Part shown: positions 39,386 to 50,050 of the stretch, one piece after another
How positions within the stretch are numbered: position 1 is the stretch's first letter
How the letters are laid out: every line of letters begins with the position of its first letter
From: Nautilus pompilius
Lineage: Eukaryota > Mollusca > Cephalopoda > Nautilida > Nautilidae
Assembly: GCA_018389105.1 (NCBI GenBank)
Contig: JACATO010000095.1
Location: 617,501-681,500 of the forward strand
Length of the DNA stretch: 64,000 nt
Direction: 5' to 3'
Notes under the pieces: model-generated
The model's input: only the letters and a program-made list of their open reading frames with translations
Databases searched by the model: none
What the model was told of the DNA's origin: nothing
Translations under genes and position numbers: made by a program

Positions 39386-40549
39386 TAAAAATTATTAGTA
39401 AATTCCTGGAGAAAAATGAAACAAACGTTTGGTAAAATATGACATAAAAATCAAGTCAGGACTTTGTTTTACCAAAGGTTACGTCCCCAAAATGTACAGA
39501 TGAACCTACAAATTGTACTGCTATATACATAATATTCCTAATCCAATATAACAAAATATGTTACTACAAATCTACATAATTTTTACTGATTTAAAAAAAA
39601 CATTAAAAAAGAAATTTTTTTTTCTGTATAAGAAATGGTAATTTTAAAAAAGCTGCAAAATTAAAACTTCATTAGCCTAGAAGTTATCACATTATCTTTA
39701 TTCAGTTAACACAGGAATAAAATGATTTAGAAAAAAAACTTCATAGGTTAACTGAAAGTTTACATTATACCAGTTATTTTACTTGTTGGAATTACTGACT
39801 AATTATTGCATTTAAATGAAGCAAAAAGACAAGCTATTCTGGGACATTATGGAGAAATTTATTTCAAGATGAGATGAGAATGATTCTTCCATGGGAATGA
39901 TCCATCCTTAATTTCTACTGCTTGGAACACCCCATATATTTGGAAAGATATTTTTCATCAATTAAACTCTGGTATTCATCATAGGACCATGAAATTGATG
40001 CAGCAGAGCATAAAAACAAGCACAAACAGTGTGGACATAAAATTGGATGTGCAATTTAACAAATAATGATGTAAATCGGGTTAGAAAGATTATCCAAAAG
40101 TTTCACTGATTGGAAAAAAAAAACTTTTAATTCTTTCTTTTATCTGATAGAAGTTAACCCTTTGACTTGGTTCATTTTTTAAAATTTATTTATTTATAAT
40201 TTAAAAAAAAGAATTTGCCAACAAATTTTTTAAAAAAATTTTTAATGTTATAAATTATTTGTAAGCTCTTATATTATGACATGCTGTTAAGGACAACCCA
40301 AGATACAGGGTATATACAGAGTGTATGACACTGTTTATGGCATATATGGGGCCAGCATTCCTGATAATCCTTTTGTTCCAAATGTTAAAAAATTATGACT
40401 CACTCTAAAGCCTGATGATAGCATTCAGGGAACAATCATCAAAAGATTTTTGTTACTACTAACTTTCATTCCCACAGCCATTACTTGTTGCAATATGAGA
40501 TTAGACTTGATGAAACAAGCAAAGACAGTTCAAACTAATTTTTGCACCC
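39386..40549. other. Non-coding stretch, no gene recognised
   Basis: Very AT-rich, with a dense poly-A/T region at 40180-40250. No gene was recognised. Confidence 0.5.
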
Positions 40550-40830
40550 ATGCAGGACTCTCCATTTAAGTGTGAATGTTTAAGACTATGACACATGCAG
40601 GGAGGTAGTTTCAAGTCATGCCTAGGATAGTAAAGACCCTACCAGAACTCTTCTGTTTAGATATAGGAGAGAACTGGAGTGACCAAAACCTATGCTGATG
40701 GACTGGTACAGAAGAGCAAAAAGAAACCATACCATGACAGGTTGCTAAAGTGAGCCCCAGATCTTAGTGGGATTCAAATGTGAGGCTCCTTGGCCATGGA
40801 AGAGACACAGCTTTCTGCCACCCTCCCTAC
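40550..40830 (-). mobile_element. Ser-tRNA-like SINE copy
   Basis: It contains 'ccagaactcttctgtttaga', 'tataggagagaactggagtg', 'agagcaaaaagaaaccatac' and 'gggattcaaatgtgaggctc'. The last has a box B-like core on the minus strand. Confidence 0.6.
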
Positions 40831-42549
40831 TATAAATAAGGTGATGGGAAATGCTAAACTAAACTTTGACTTTCTAAGATTAACACATCACCAGTAATCC
40901 TCCATTCTTATCTCTCTTACAAAATTCAGTATTCATAAAGGGCAGAAAATAGTAAGTGATGTTTTGATTACTTTATAAAAACAAAAAATTAAAATATACT
41001 GCAACCTTTTTAAAGAAATGGAAAACTAGATACAGAAAGCATTGCTTGTTATGTTAAACATTCAAATGGATCACGAACCCAAATAGTCCTATTTTCACTG
41101 GGCTAACAGAACAATAATCAACTCATGCATTTGTTTGTTTCAACTCTCTCTCTCTCCCTCCTTTTCTGTCATAATGTTTCTGTAAAATGTGTAAACATTA
41201 TTTAGCAACAGATCCCATGGATTAGGAGAAAGGCAGCTACCATTCACGTCAGTAAAACAATGTGAATAAATGTTCGCTACTGACAGCCAGCTGTACCTCT
41301 TTCTGTCTTTTAAATAAAAAAAACTTTAAAAAACAAAAAAAATTCATGCTGCCAATGAGTACCTAATATATATATATTGTATGATGGTTTAACAATATTT
41401 CTAATTACATTTTTCTTTCTTCCTTCCGACAGTAACACAAGATATTTTGCAATTAGCCCTCATGGCAAAACAATGTCCACAGGTAAAAACTGTTGTTGTT
41501 GCTGTTGCCATCTTTTAAAAAAAACACCATGCCTCATGCTAGCTAGACAAGAGCTACACATGCAAAAGTGACTTTCTCCATACATCAGAAACACAGCTGT
41601 CCATTCTGACAAAACCGCACCAAGCAACGAAATGTTGGCACAGACAACAAGGCACTCACAGGAAAACAAATGTCCATGCTTAGATAATTACACTTACTGT
41701 TTCACAGGGTGTCACTCCTGGAGACCAAACCAGAAGGCTGAAATGATTGATGGCGTTAGCAAGCAACCAGTTCTGTAAGTATCCATATTTTTAACTCCAT
41801 GTTGGCAGAAGCCCAAATCTCACTGAATATTAAAAAGAAATGAAATAATCATAATTTTTAAAAAAACTGCTTGTAGACTAACTAGGATGCTGGGAGGTTA
41901 GTTGACTAAACTCTTTAATGAAATATTAGACGTGTTGGATTGCAAAGATCAGCGTGTAGGTTGAAAAAAAAAAGAGGTAAAGAAAAGAAACACTACGAAA
42001 ACAAACAGAATCAAAATTTTTACAATATATTCAGCCTCTTAAAAAACAAGATGCAGATTCTAAGTAGCAATCTCATCTTGATCCACTTAAAGCAAAGAAA
42101 TTTTCCATATAACTTGGCATGACAATATCCACTTAGCTATTTAATCCTGTAAATTATATGACAACCAAGATGGTTCCCAAACCATGCTAGTGTTAAAAAC
42201 ATAAGAACATATTCTTTTGACAAACCATTCTCTGTCCAATAAAACATGCATCTGGATTAGATTTTCACTGCCTCACTGTACTCCAATAGGCCGATTCATG
42301 AGTTCAACAAATGATTGTGAATAAATCACATTAAGGTTTGATTAAGTGTGCAGTTAAAAAGCTTGAATAACTAACAGAATGAAAATGTAGGGCTTAAGCA
42401 GTGAAACCAATATTCACCTCAGTAAAAACATAGTTTCAGTTAATGAGAGATGTGATGATCAATTTTTTATAATTTCTCAAGTACTATATTCATAGATCTA
42501 TAGGTGTCAAACGTAAAATTGTTTTAATATTTTGTTTACAAATGCTTGC
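40831..42549. other. Non-coding stretch, no gene recognised
   Basis: A CT-rich tract lies at 41145-41165 and a TGT/GCT run near 41490-41508 keeps short frames open on both strands. No gene was recognised. Confidence 0.5.
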
Positions 42550-42800
42550 ATGTTGGTGTTGGTTGGACTATTAGATTGAGAGCCTGAGTTTGAATCTTAT
42601 TGATTAGGTTTTGCGGACACATTTGTCTTCTTCGCCAGCTGGCCACATGAGTTTTCTCCAAGCAATCCACCCCCCATCATCTAAAAGGAAAGCTTATGCT
42701 GTCAAATTTAAAATTGTTGGTCATATCATGGCACAGGAATGGCAATGATTTCTAGCAGATAATTGAGACACTATGCATCTTCACAAAGTGCCTTCCATGT
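42550..42800 (+). mobile_element. Ser-tRNA-like SINE copy with head
   Basis: Plus orientation. A box B-like sequence (agtttgaatctt, 42588-42599) is followed by 'cttcttcgccagctggccac', 'atgagttttctccaagcaat' and 'gatttctagcagataattga', the body blocks in the expected order. Confidence 0.65.
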
Positions 42801-44252
42801 AAGCATCTCATGTATGATACAACACCACCAATGCTTGCTTTCATGTCTGCTCTGCCATGTCATAATGAATGCATAAATGTCCCATTTTACTCACAAACCC
42901 TTGAAAGCATTGGTATGAAGGATCAAAGAAGGCATATCCTGTTGCATGAGATATTTTGCAATTCAAACTGGTGAAAATGAGAGAGATTGTCAGAAACCTT
43001 GGACAATCAAATGTTCGTGCATGTGGTACTATCATCAAGCCTTTTCAGAAACATGTAACATCATCGAAAAGCCATTGATGTTTACACTGTGTGCTTGATA
43101 AATGCAATTTGTACCCACCAATAACAAAGCATTTCAAATACTCTTGATACTATAAACTATATATTAAAAAAACAGCATTATCCAATAAATTTGGGGAGAC
43201 TCTGCATACAAAAGGTCAGTGGGTAATGCAGTAAAGGTATATTTTGTTGCTATAATTTTAAAAGGGGAAAAATGTAAACTGGTACTTATGGAAGCAAGAT
43301 CTGCATGAATTAAGACAAAAAGAAGGTTAAAAGCAAAATGCAGTTGGCTTCATAAATAGGTCTGGTGGCTGCTGTAAACTAGACTTTGTCTATCATGTAA
43401 ACAATGTTTTAACGCTTTTACATTGTTCATTTTAAAGAACTGAAAATGATAATTGTTTCAGAATCTGATTTGTATTAAAAAACCCTCCTAAAAAAAAACA
43501 ACAGAATGGTAAAAGAATCAGTGATCTGCCCCTTAAATCAAGACATCTGACATATCTGAAAAATCTTACTGCAATGCTCTACAAAATAAATTAAACAGGG
43601 GTCAGAATCTTCCCACGGTGTATTTTTCAAATTGAGACAAAATGGTTGATTTATTATCTGTTTTATCTAATTCCTGCAGCTATTTCAGAATGTATTTCTG
43701 TGCATGTCTTGTGGTAGAGCAAACAGTACATCAGCTATTAAGACCCTGTAGTGAGGTTACCAGGCGTGTTAACAGTGGTCCACGCTATCCAGTATTGTAC
43801 AGGTTATATCCTCTCCTACCTGTTGACCATTCTGAGTTCTGTTAGAACAGGGATTATGTTTGCTATAAAAAGAGGGGGAAAACAGGAGCAACAGAGAAAT
43901 GCAAAGGTAATGACAACCCCTGCAGACTACTCCTAATTTCATTAAAGCTTTAAAACTAGTTTTGGGTAATTTTTACTTTTATTACACGGTTACGTGTTCT
44001 TTCTTTAGCATTTAAAAATGCAGCTTTCAACTAATTTCTTTACTATAAAAAAAAAGAATAAAGAGAGAATGATTAAGTAAAGGGTTATGCTATTACATAA
44101 GAGTGATAAGCCTGAGAATAGATGTCAATTCCCTAAAAAATTGAGCAAATAATTCATTCATATTTAGCAAATATGCTTGGGAGAGTTATTAATTTCTAGA
44201 TTCAGATCCTATTTAAAGGGAGCTAAGGGTTGTTATTGTTGTTGGTGTAAAT
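42801..44252. other. Non-coding stretch, no gene recognised
   Basis: Open stretches at 42841-43038 (minus) and 43642-43936 (plus, two frames) were examined. No domain was recognised. Confidence 0.45.
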
Positions 44253-44300
44253 CAGCAGTGGGCAAACGTTTTTGGTCGTGGGCCAAATACAGAAAAATAT
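44253..44300 (+). mobile_element. hAT-type terminal fragment
   Basis: cagcagtgggcaaacgtttt followed by ggtcgtgggcc resembles the start of many hAT elements. No matching inverse end was found downstream, so this is a truncated tip. The following segment (44310-44390, 'agtagcgtatccaggggga') may belong to a different insertion. Confidence 0.4.
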
Positions 44301-44459
44301 AAGGAGTCGTGGACAGTAGCGTATCCAGGGGGACGGGGTCAGGCAGGGCACATGCCAAGTGTGCCACTGAGCAGTTTCTATTAAAGTTAGACAAGCCATC
44401 CTCGGATAGTGAAAAAACAATTTTCTTCAGATATATGACCTGCCTTTGATTACTGTTGT

Positions 44460-44610
44460 TGAGTGCAGGGATAGCCTAATGGTTCAAGTGCACAATTTCG
44501 AAGGCATCAAGGGTTCGATGCCCCGTAATGTTAGGCAAAAATATAAATCCCTGCGTTCACCAATGTCAGGCTGTTGTGACAAGCCGATCGGTCATAATTA
44601 AAATTCAAAT
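44460..44610 (+). mobile_element. tRNA-derived SINE of a second type
   Basis: Box A tagcctaatgg (44472-44482) and box B ggttcgatgcc (44512-44522) match the polymerase III promoter consensus and lie about 40 bp apart, as in tRNA genes. The flanks do not close a clean cloverleaf and the unit runs on into a body (ctgttgtgacaagccgatcg) and an A-rich end near 44599. This is a SINE rather than a tRNA gene. It differs from the abundant Ser-tRNA-like family. Confidence 0.6.
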
Positions 44611-44862
44611 ATGGATCCTGTTGTGAGCTCGCCACCCACCACAGCTTGTCCAACAAAGGTTGAGAACAAAGCCCGCAAAGGCGAGATGAAGCCCCTACCC
44701 AAGGCCAATGCTCACATAAGATTGGCCATGTGCTCCGGAGTCGAGTCCGGCATCTTCAAACAGGTGAAGGGATCGTTCCAGTTCATGCCTAAAGCTGCCA
44801 ACTCGTTTGAGGCAGAGAAAAGCGTGGGCCGAAGACACTCAAAGACCGAAGGATACATGTAG
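44611..44862 (+). pseudogene. Histone H1-like fragment, internally deleted
   Basis: An 83-codon plus-strand frame. Its first 30 residues are Pro/Ser/Thr- and Lys-rich, as in an H1 N-terminal tail. The segment ANAHIRLAMCSGVESGIFKQ followed by VKGSFQF resembles the last helix and wing of the H1 globular domain (family pattern: NA.IK.AL..GV..G.L.Q.KG.GASGSF). The first two helices of the globular domain and the GASG residues before SF are missing, and the Lys/Ala/Pro-rich C-terminal tail is replaced by a short tail ending in a stop. An intact H1 is roughly two to three times longer. It probably derives from a retrocopy or repeat-captured fragment, because it starts exactly at the end of a tRNA-like SINE. 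Chance similarity is possible. Confidence 0.45.
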
Positions 44863-45497
44863 CAGATCCTGCATTATAAGCGGAACATAAATACAAGGAA
44901 AAAAATATGATATGCCTTTGATTTTTGTTGTGTCCATTTGCGTGATTCGAAAGACAAGTGGCCTCGACTTAGCCTTATATAGACTGATTACTAAAAGCTC
45001 AAAATTTACAAAAATAATTGATAAGATTGGTACAACTAATGTTCACCTTATTTACAAAGATTTCGAACATATTTCAAAGGTAAGGCCATAGGGAGCATAA
45101 TGTGACTGCTTTCGAAACTGGCGATTCACGTGAGCAGAGCGAGGGAATGAACACCACTGGGCAGATCAAACGTAGGAAACCGTCACCATAACAATTATCA
45201 TAGGTGAGAGGCACTAGGATGGTCAGATTGTTAGACAACTTATATAAATTATAAGGTAAAAATGCAGTGCTTGGAGCTACATGATCATATACCTCATAAT
45301 ACCACTGCTCAGTGCCAACTGCCAGTAAGACCATTCACCTGCACAAACTGGGGAGATAGTCCAGAATTTTGTGAAAAATCTATGAAATTTAATGTTCTTA
45401 TTAAAAGTGCCATTTCCTTATTTCAGAGCATTGTGTTTTAGCTGCCTACCACCCCACAGGCTTGTCTCCCATGGCAGCCACTCCCGGTTGTGTCACA
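44863..45497. other. Non-coding stretch, no gene recognised
   Basis: Interval between the H1-like fragment and the composite transposon. An 86-codon minus-strand open stretch (45074-45334) has no recognisable domain. Confidence 0.4.
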
Positions 45498-45780
45498 GGC
45501 CTCTACGGTAACTCACACTGGCATCACCAGCCCTTCGCGGCTTCCTGTCACTCTGCTGCCCTGATGGAAGAGCTGACAATACACACTGGTGACGGGAGCC
45601 GGAACTGTAACTGTTACTGCACTAGGACTGATGCAATCGAGCCGTGCTCCCATTGGCTAACTCCATTAGGGCCGGCAGCTAAAAGACTTGGACCTCGATG
45701 CCTGCGGGAAGCAAGTGGCAAGCACTAGACAGGGACTCAGGCCAGATGCGCACTAGGCCAACTTGGGCACCAACAGTGTA
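45498..45780 (+). repeat. Left long terminal inverted repeat of the composite element
   Basis: Inverse partner of 48089-48361. It runs inward from ggcctctacggtaactc to the segment ending caccaacagtgta. Very long inverted repeats are unusual for hAT elements, which normally have tens of bases. Confidence 0.75.
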
Positions 45781-45845
45781 AGAATACCATGAAATGTTTA
45801 TTCCCGAATAAGGAAAGTGGAGCTAAAGGAAGGAAGAGATGAAAG

Positions 45846-46926
45846 TTGGAGGCAGAGGAAGCCAAGAGGTCGAGAAAGTTGTTCAAGCACTTCTTAGAAA
45901 AGCCTGGAACAAGTAGTTTGACATGTTTCATGAAGTCACCTGCACCTGCTACAAATTTGTTAGAATCCGAAGGTGGATCAAGTACAAATGCATCACAAGC
46001 CGAGGATAAAGTCAAGTCAGATAAATCCGAGTATAACGAGAATAAGTGTGAGGCTGCCAGAGAGAACGTGGACATCACAGAAAGGGAAATCGATGGTGAT
46101 AATGTTGAGTTTATTGATGAGATTAAACCTGACAACAATGAACCTAGTGAACTGGATGGTGTCGAAGAACCTTGAACTCTCACACCAAGTGATTGAACAG
46201 CACGATATTGGACTTCTGAAGTTCGACAAGGATACTGGAAAAACAATTCTGCCTGACGCGTTGAGAACAGAAATAATAAAGCTAGGTTTGAAGTATTTCC
46301 AGAATAGCGAGGGGCCTTTTCTTCCAAGAAATAACTGCTCAATGAACAAAACTTGGTTCAAGAGAAAATTGGGAAATGGTCGTGGTGAGAAAGTAACTCG
46401 CTCATGGCTGGTCTATTCCCCTTAAAGTCTGTATTTTGTATCTGTTGTCTTCACTATTCCCGGTCAGACAATCAGTCCTCATTGGAGCAGGAAAGTGGAT
46501 TCAACCACTGGAAAAAAATTGAAAGGATTAGTGTTCATGAAAATGCTAAGAATCATCGGAAATGCTTCATACAATGGAAAGAGATGGAAAGAAATTTAGC
46601 TGAAAACAGAGTTATTGACACGGAACTTCAGTCACAGATTGAGAAGGAAAAGCAGAAGTGGCGTGATATCTTGATAAGAATCCTTCACTACATAAAATTC
46701 CTTGCAACACAGAACCTGGCTTTGCGAAGACACAGAAAGTCACTTCACCTAGACGATGACTCCAATGTGAGAAATTTCCTTGAATTACTGAAACTACTGG
46801 CCATCTCTGACCCTGTCATGAAAGCACACCTCACTCGCATGGAAAATCATCCTGGATCCACGTTTTATCTTTCACTGGGTATCCAGAACGAATTCATGCG
46901 CATGCTGGCATCCACTGTTCGCCAGG
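45846..46926 (+). pseudogene. ZMYM1-like transposase N-terminal half, frameshifted
   Basis: Three overlapping plus-strand frames form one protein: 45846-46175 (acidic, Ser/Glu-rich leader), then about 46176-46420, then 46404 onward, so there are frameshifts near 46175 and 46415. The second part has LPRNNCSMNKTWFKRKLGNG and then GEKVTRSWLVYSP. The third continues with SVFCICCLHY, making a TTF-type zinc finger of the kind found before DUF4371. DUF4371-type motifs follow: FNHWKKIERISVHENAKNH, WRDILIRILHYIKFLATQNL, NFLELLKLLAISDPVMKAHL and LSLGIQNEFMRMLASTVRQ. The match stops abruptly at TVRQ (about 46920), just before the catalytic core. In the family the rest of the core and a hATC domain follow; here they are absent and an oppositely oriented sequence begins. 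Confidence 0.8.
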
Positions 46927-48050
46927 TGTTTAGTTGCCTCATCAGATCAACTAAAAAGCCATGTCTGCCAACCATAGAGGGTCACTCAGTTCATGAAGAG
47001 GTTGGCCTTTTTCTTTTAAAAACTGGTCAATTTCACATTTCAGTGAATAAAACCGGTGCAGTACAGAGCCGTGACTAAGCCCGTATTTAACATCAACTTC
47101 AGATAGGAAAGCCTGGAATTCTCTGTGAGAGTGCCCGTGCTTGAATTAGGTTGATAGTTTTCGCCACAATGTTCATGACATCACCAAGCTGGACTGCCTT
47201 GGCAAAGAGTGCCTCTTGGTGGATAATACAGTGCATTTTAACAGCTGCACCTCCACTGTCGTGAACTCTTTTGCACACCATAGAAGCCATCCCATTCTGC
47301 TCACTTGTCATTGCTGAAGACCCATCTGTTGTAACTCCACACAGCTTGTCCTAGAACGATTTCATGTCATCAATCATAGCAGATACAGCTTCAAAAATGT
47401 TCTCACCTTGATGGCGCTCTTTAGACTCCTAAGATCAAGCAGCTCCTCATTGATGCAAAAGTTGTAGTCAACTCCCCGCAAAAAAATTAACAGCTTGGCT
47501 GTGTCCGTAGCATCTGTGCCCTCGTCACATGCAATTGAGTAAAAATCAAATGCACTAGCTTTGTCTGACACCTGCTATTTTAAGTTAGCTGATAATTCTT
47601 TAACTCATCAGGCAACTGTTGTTCTGGACAAACTGACGTTGTTGAATTCTTGAGTTTTCTCTGGGCACATTATCCTGACAACTTTAGTGAGACACTCTTT
47701 AATAAACTCACCATCCTAGAAGGGTTTACCATGCTAGGCGATTAGCTGAGCTATCTCGTAGCTAGCCATTGTGGCATTTTCCTGTACTTTGTTGGCATGA
47801 AAAAAATACTGCTGTTGAGCTTTCGGTTTAGTGGTCAGATGGTTAACTTTCTGCTCTTGCTCTGTGCCAGTGTACAAAGTTTAGGACTGATGTTTCATTT
47901 TGTGACGTCTTTGAACATTATATTCTCTCATCACCACAATAAATTCCATGCAAATCAAACAGGTACACTGTCCCCTGACTTCTGTGAAAAAGTATTACTT
48001 TTTCCACCGTCTGAAATTTTTGGCAATCCATTTTTTCAGTTCTGCCATGT
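46927..48050 (-). pseudogene. GTF2IRD2-like hAT transposase N-terminal half, broken
   Basis: Read on the minus strand from 48050 downward through several frames. A BED-like zinc finger comes first (CTCLICMEFIVVMREYN followed by RRHKMKH, about 47890-47980). Then a linker with QQQYFFMPTKYR; ASAFDFYSIACDEGTDATD followed by TAKLLIFLRGVD (about 47470-47570), which carries the first acidic catalytic motif; LCGVTTDGSSAMTSEQ (about 47300-47345), which carries the second; CIIHQEALFAKA (about 47205-47240), typical of this family; and RFYSLKCEIDQFLKEKGQPL with DPLWLADMAF (about 46950-47060). The similarity continues in a shifted frame as LVDLMRQLNT up to about 46927 and then stops. Stops and frameshifts are present throughout, for example a stop before DKLCGV. 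The C-terminal part, including the final acidic residue and hATC dimerisation domain, is missing. Confidence 0.85.
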
Positions 48051-48088
48051 TTAATAATGCAAGATGAAATTAATATTGATTTGATTGA

Positions 48089-48361
48089 TACTGTTGGTGC
48101 TGAGCTGGCTGGTGGGCATCTGGCCGAAGTCTCTGTCCAATCCTTGCTATGTGCTCACCGCAGGCATTGAGGTCTGAGTGTTTTAGCTGCTAGCTCCAAT
48201 GCCGTTAGCCAATGGGAGTGCGGCTCGATTACATCAGTCCTATTGCAGTAACAGCCGAGTTCTGGCTCCCGTCACCAGCATGTATTGTCCGTGCTTCCAT
48301 CAGGGCAATAGGAAGCTGTGGGTGGGGCCAGTGACGCCAGCGAGAGTTACCGCAGAGGCCC
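48089..48361 (-). repeat. Right long terminal inverted repeat of the composite element
   Basis: Inverse partner of 45498-45780, ending gagttaccgcagaggccc. The match extends through the 'gttagccaatgggagtgcgg' and 'ctcccgtcaccag' blocks. Confidence 0.75.
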
Positions 48362-48379
48362 ATGATGCAAGTCCTTTTC

Positions 48380-48525
48380 AGATTTGAGAAAAAAAGTTAG
48401 AGTACCTGGAGGAAATCCACACAGAAGAACCCATACCAGGGAGGTTTTCTAAATTGAGCCATTTTATTGGGGAAGCAAATTCAAGCCCTTGACCTTAGCA
48501 GTCCAATAAAACACGAGACAATTGT
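48380..48525 (-). mobile_element. Ser-tRNA-like SINE copy
   Basis: It begins within 20 bp of the composite element. It contains 'gtacctggaggaaatccaca', 'cataccagggaggttttcta', 'caagcccttgaccttagcag' and 'tccaataaaac'. On the minus strand the last part gives 'attggactgctaaggtcaag', the Ser(GCU)-like anticodon arm. It lacks the tail half, perhaps because the composite element inserted into it. Confidence 0.65.
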
Positions 48526-49620
48526 ACCATACTTATATAAGTTAAAATGAAGACATCCCAGGTTTTTGTAGCATATAAAAAATCTGCTTTGATACAAGTT
48601 GCTTTTAATCCTCTCCTATTCAAGTTGGCTGAATGAATGAAACCAGACTATATGTTAGATATTCAAGTTTGACTGAAATTAACATGGGTCGCTTACGCAT
48701 CCCACACGCTGGTCAGTTTGGTGGCCAGTTACACAAGGTACTTCGGCGCCTCAACAGGGCCTTTTAGGCCTACACCAGGAGCTTGCTCCACACACGGCTT
48801 CGGCCTCCTCCACAGAGATAGACACACATACATGAACTTTACACCTGCACCCACACGCATGCACCACAGAAAGAAAAAAAAAAAAGATCTGATGAGTCAT
48901 TTAATGATCACTTCCACTTATAGAAGTTTTCTGGTCCACATTATCATTTCCTCTGGCTATTTATATTTTGTTTTTCCTGCAAAAGTGATTTTACCAGTGA
49001 TCCATGTGTGTTAACCAGTTTGTTTACTAACTTGATACAACAGAATCCAACAGTGAATGCTTTCCTTATAGTCGTGTAGAGATCTCCGGTGTTCATATCT
49101 TATCAATTAGCTGGTTGGACAGCGGTGGACAGACCTTGGACGTGGAGAGTGAGAGCAAGATCATCAAGTGAAGTTAGAGTCATCTGTAGCTGATCAATGT
49201 GCAGTGTTTTCGCAGTCTGTTGGCCAAAAAACTGATATCTATGTCAACATGAGGCCAATGGATTTCTTCTTCATCACATACCTGAGCAATGAACTGCTAT
49301 GTAGCTCAGACCCAAAGTGGTAAATATAACTACAATTCTGTGCCAACCATTGAGGATTACTGGAGTGACAATGAATCAATAATGGCACCTCTGTGACAAC
49401 AGTCAGATGATTTTATTTCACATTTTGAACTTTCTGGACCATAAATTAGATTTTTCCTTTCATTTTCTTGGTGTATTTACTTTTTTATTTGGATTATTGA
49501 ACTGTGTATTAAGCCATTAGTGCTATTTGTATCATTCCATGACTTTTAATGTTTTAATAATATTAAACAAGTAGGTCCATTTTGTGCAACCATCCTGCAA
49601 ATTGTCTGAAAGTTTATATT
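48526..49620. other. Non-coding stretch with a G+C-rich patch
   Basis: The interval 48685-48860 is clearly more G+C-rich (tacttcggcgcctcaacagg, acggcttcggcctcctccac) and ends in an A-run near 48872-48882. This might be a retroelement with its tail, but no promoter boxes or coding motif were recognised. The rest is ordinary AT-rich DNA. Confidence 0.4.
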
Positions 49621-50050
49621 ACATATTGCATTTCTTGAACAAGAAAGGGTTAAAGTACGATTTCAAAAGTAGTGGCAAAATATTTTAAATGAATGAAATA
49701 ATTTGCTAGAGGATCTTTCCACTTCAAGGAACAGGAAATCAATTGTCAAATTAGTTTCATATATATTTCTCATGCATCTGTGATTCAATTTTGTGATGGA
49801 AGTATAAAGTAACTAGAGAGAAACAATTTTGAGGTACATATTGCATTTCTTGAACAAGAAAGGGTTAAAGTATGATTTCAAAAGTAGTGGCAAAATATTT
49901 TAAATGAATGAAATAATTTGCTAGAGGATCTTTCCACTTCAAGGAACAGGAAATCAATTGTCAAATTAGTTTCATATATATTTCTCATGCATCTGTGATT
50001 CAATTTTGTGATGGAAGTATAAAGTAACTAGAGAGAAACAATTTTGAGGT
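49621..50050. repeat. 215-bp tandem duplication, two nearly identical copies
   Basis: Copies at 49621-49835 and 49836-50050, each starting acatattgcatttcttgaac and ending gaaacaattttgaggt. By direct comparison I find one difference (aaagtacgat versus aaagtatgat). This is either a very recent duplication or an assembly artefact. It is non-coding. Confidence 0.95.

Larger units (their letters stand above)
45498..48361. mobile_element. Composite hAT-like element with long terminal inverted repeats
   Basis: The left segment 45498-45780 and the right segment 48089-48361 are inverted copies of each other over about 275 bp, with roughly one mismatch in five by eye. Both begin ggcctct(a/g)cggtaactc when read inward. 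Shared inner blocks include 'tggtgacgggagcc', 'aataggactgatg' or 'actaggactgatg', 'atcgagccg', 'ctcccattggctaac' and 'ggccagatgc'. The inside holds two different broken hAT-type transposase N-terminal halves on opposite strands meeting near 46926. I found no clear 8-bp target duplication, so the outermost boundary is uncertain by some bases. The element is G+C-richer than its surroundings. Confidence 0.75.

Noticed and set aside
44460-44530. Functional tRNA gene
   Set aside because: Boxes A and B are good, but the acceptor and anticodon stems do not pair convincingly and the unit continues as a SINE body.
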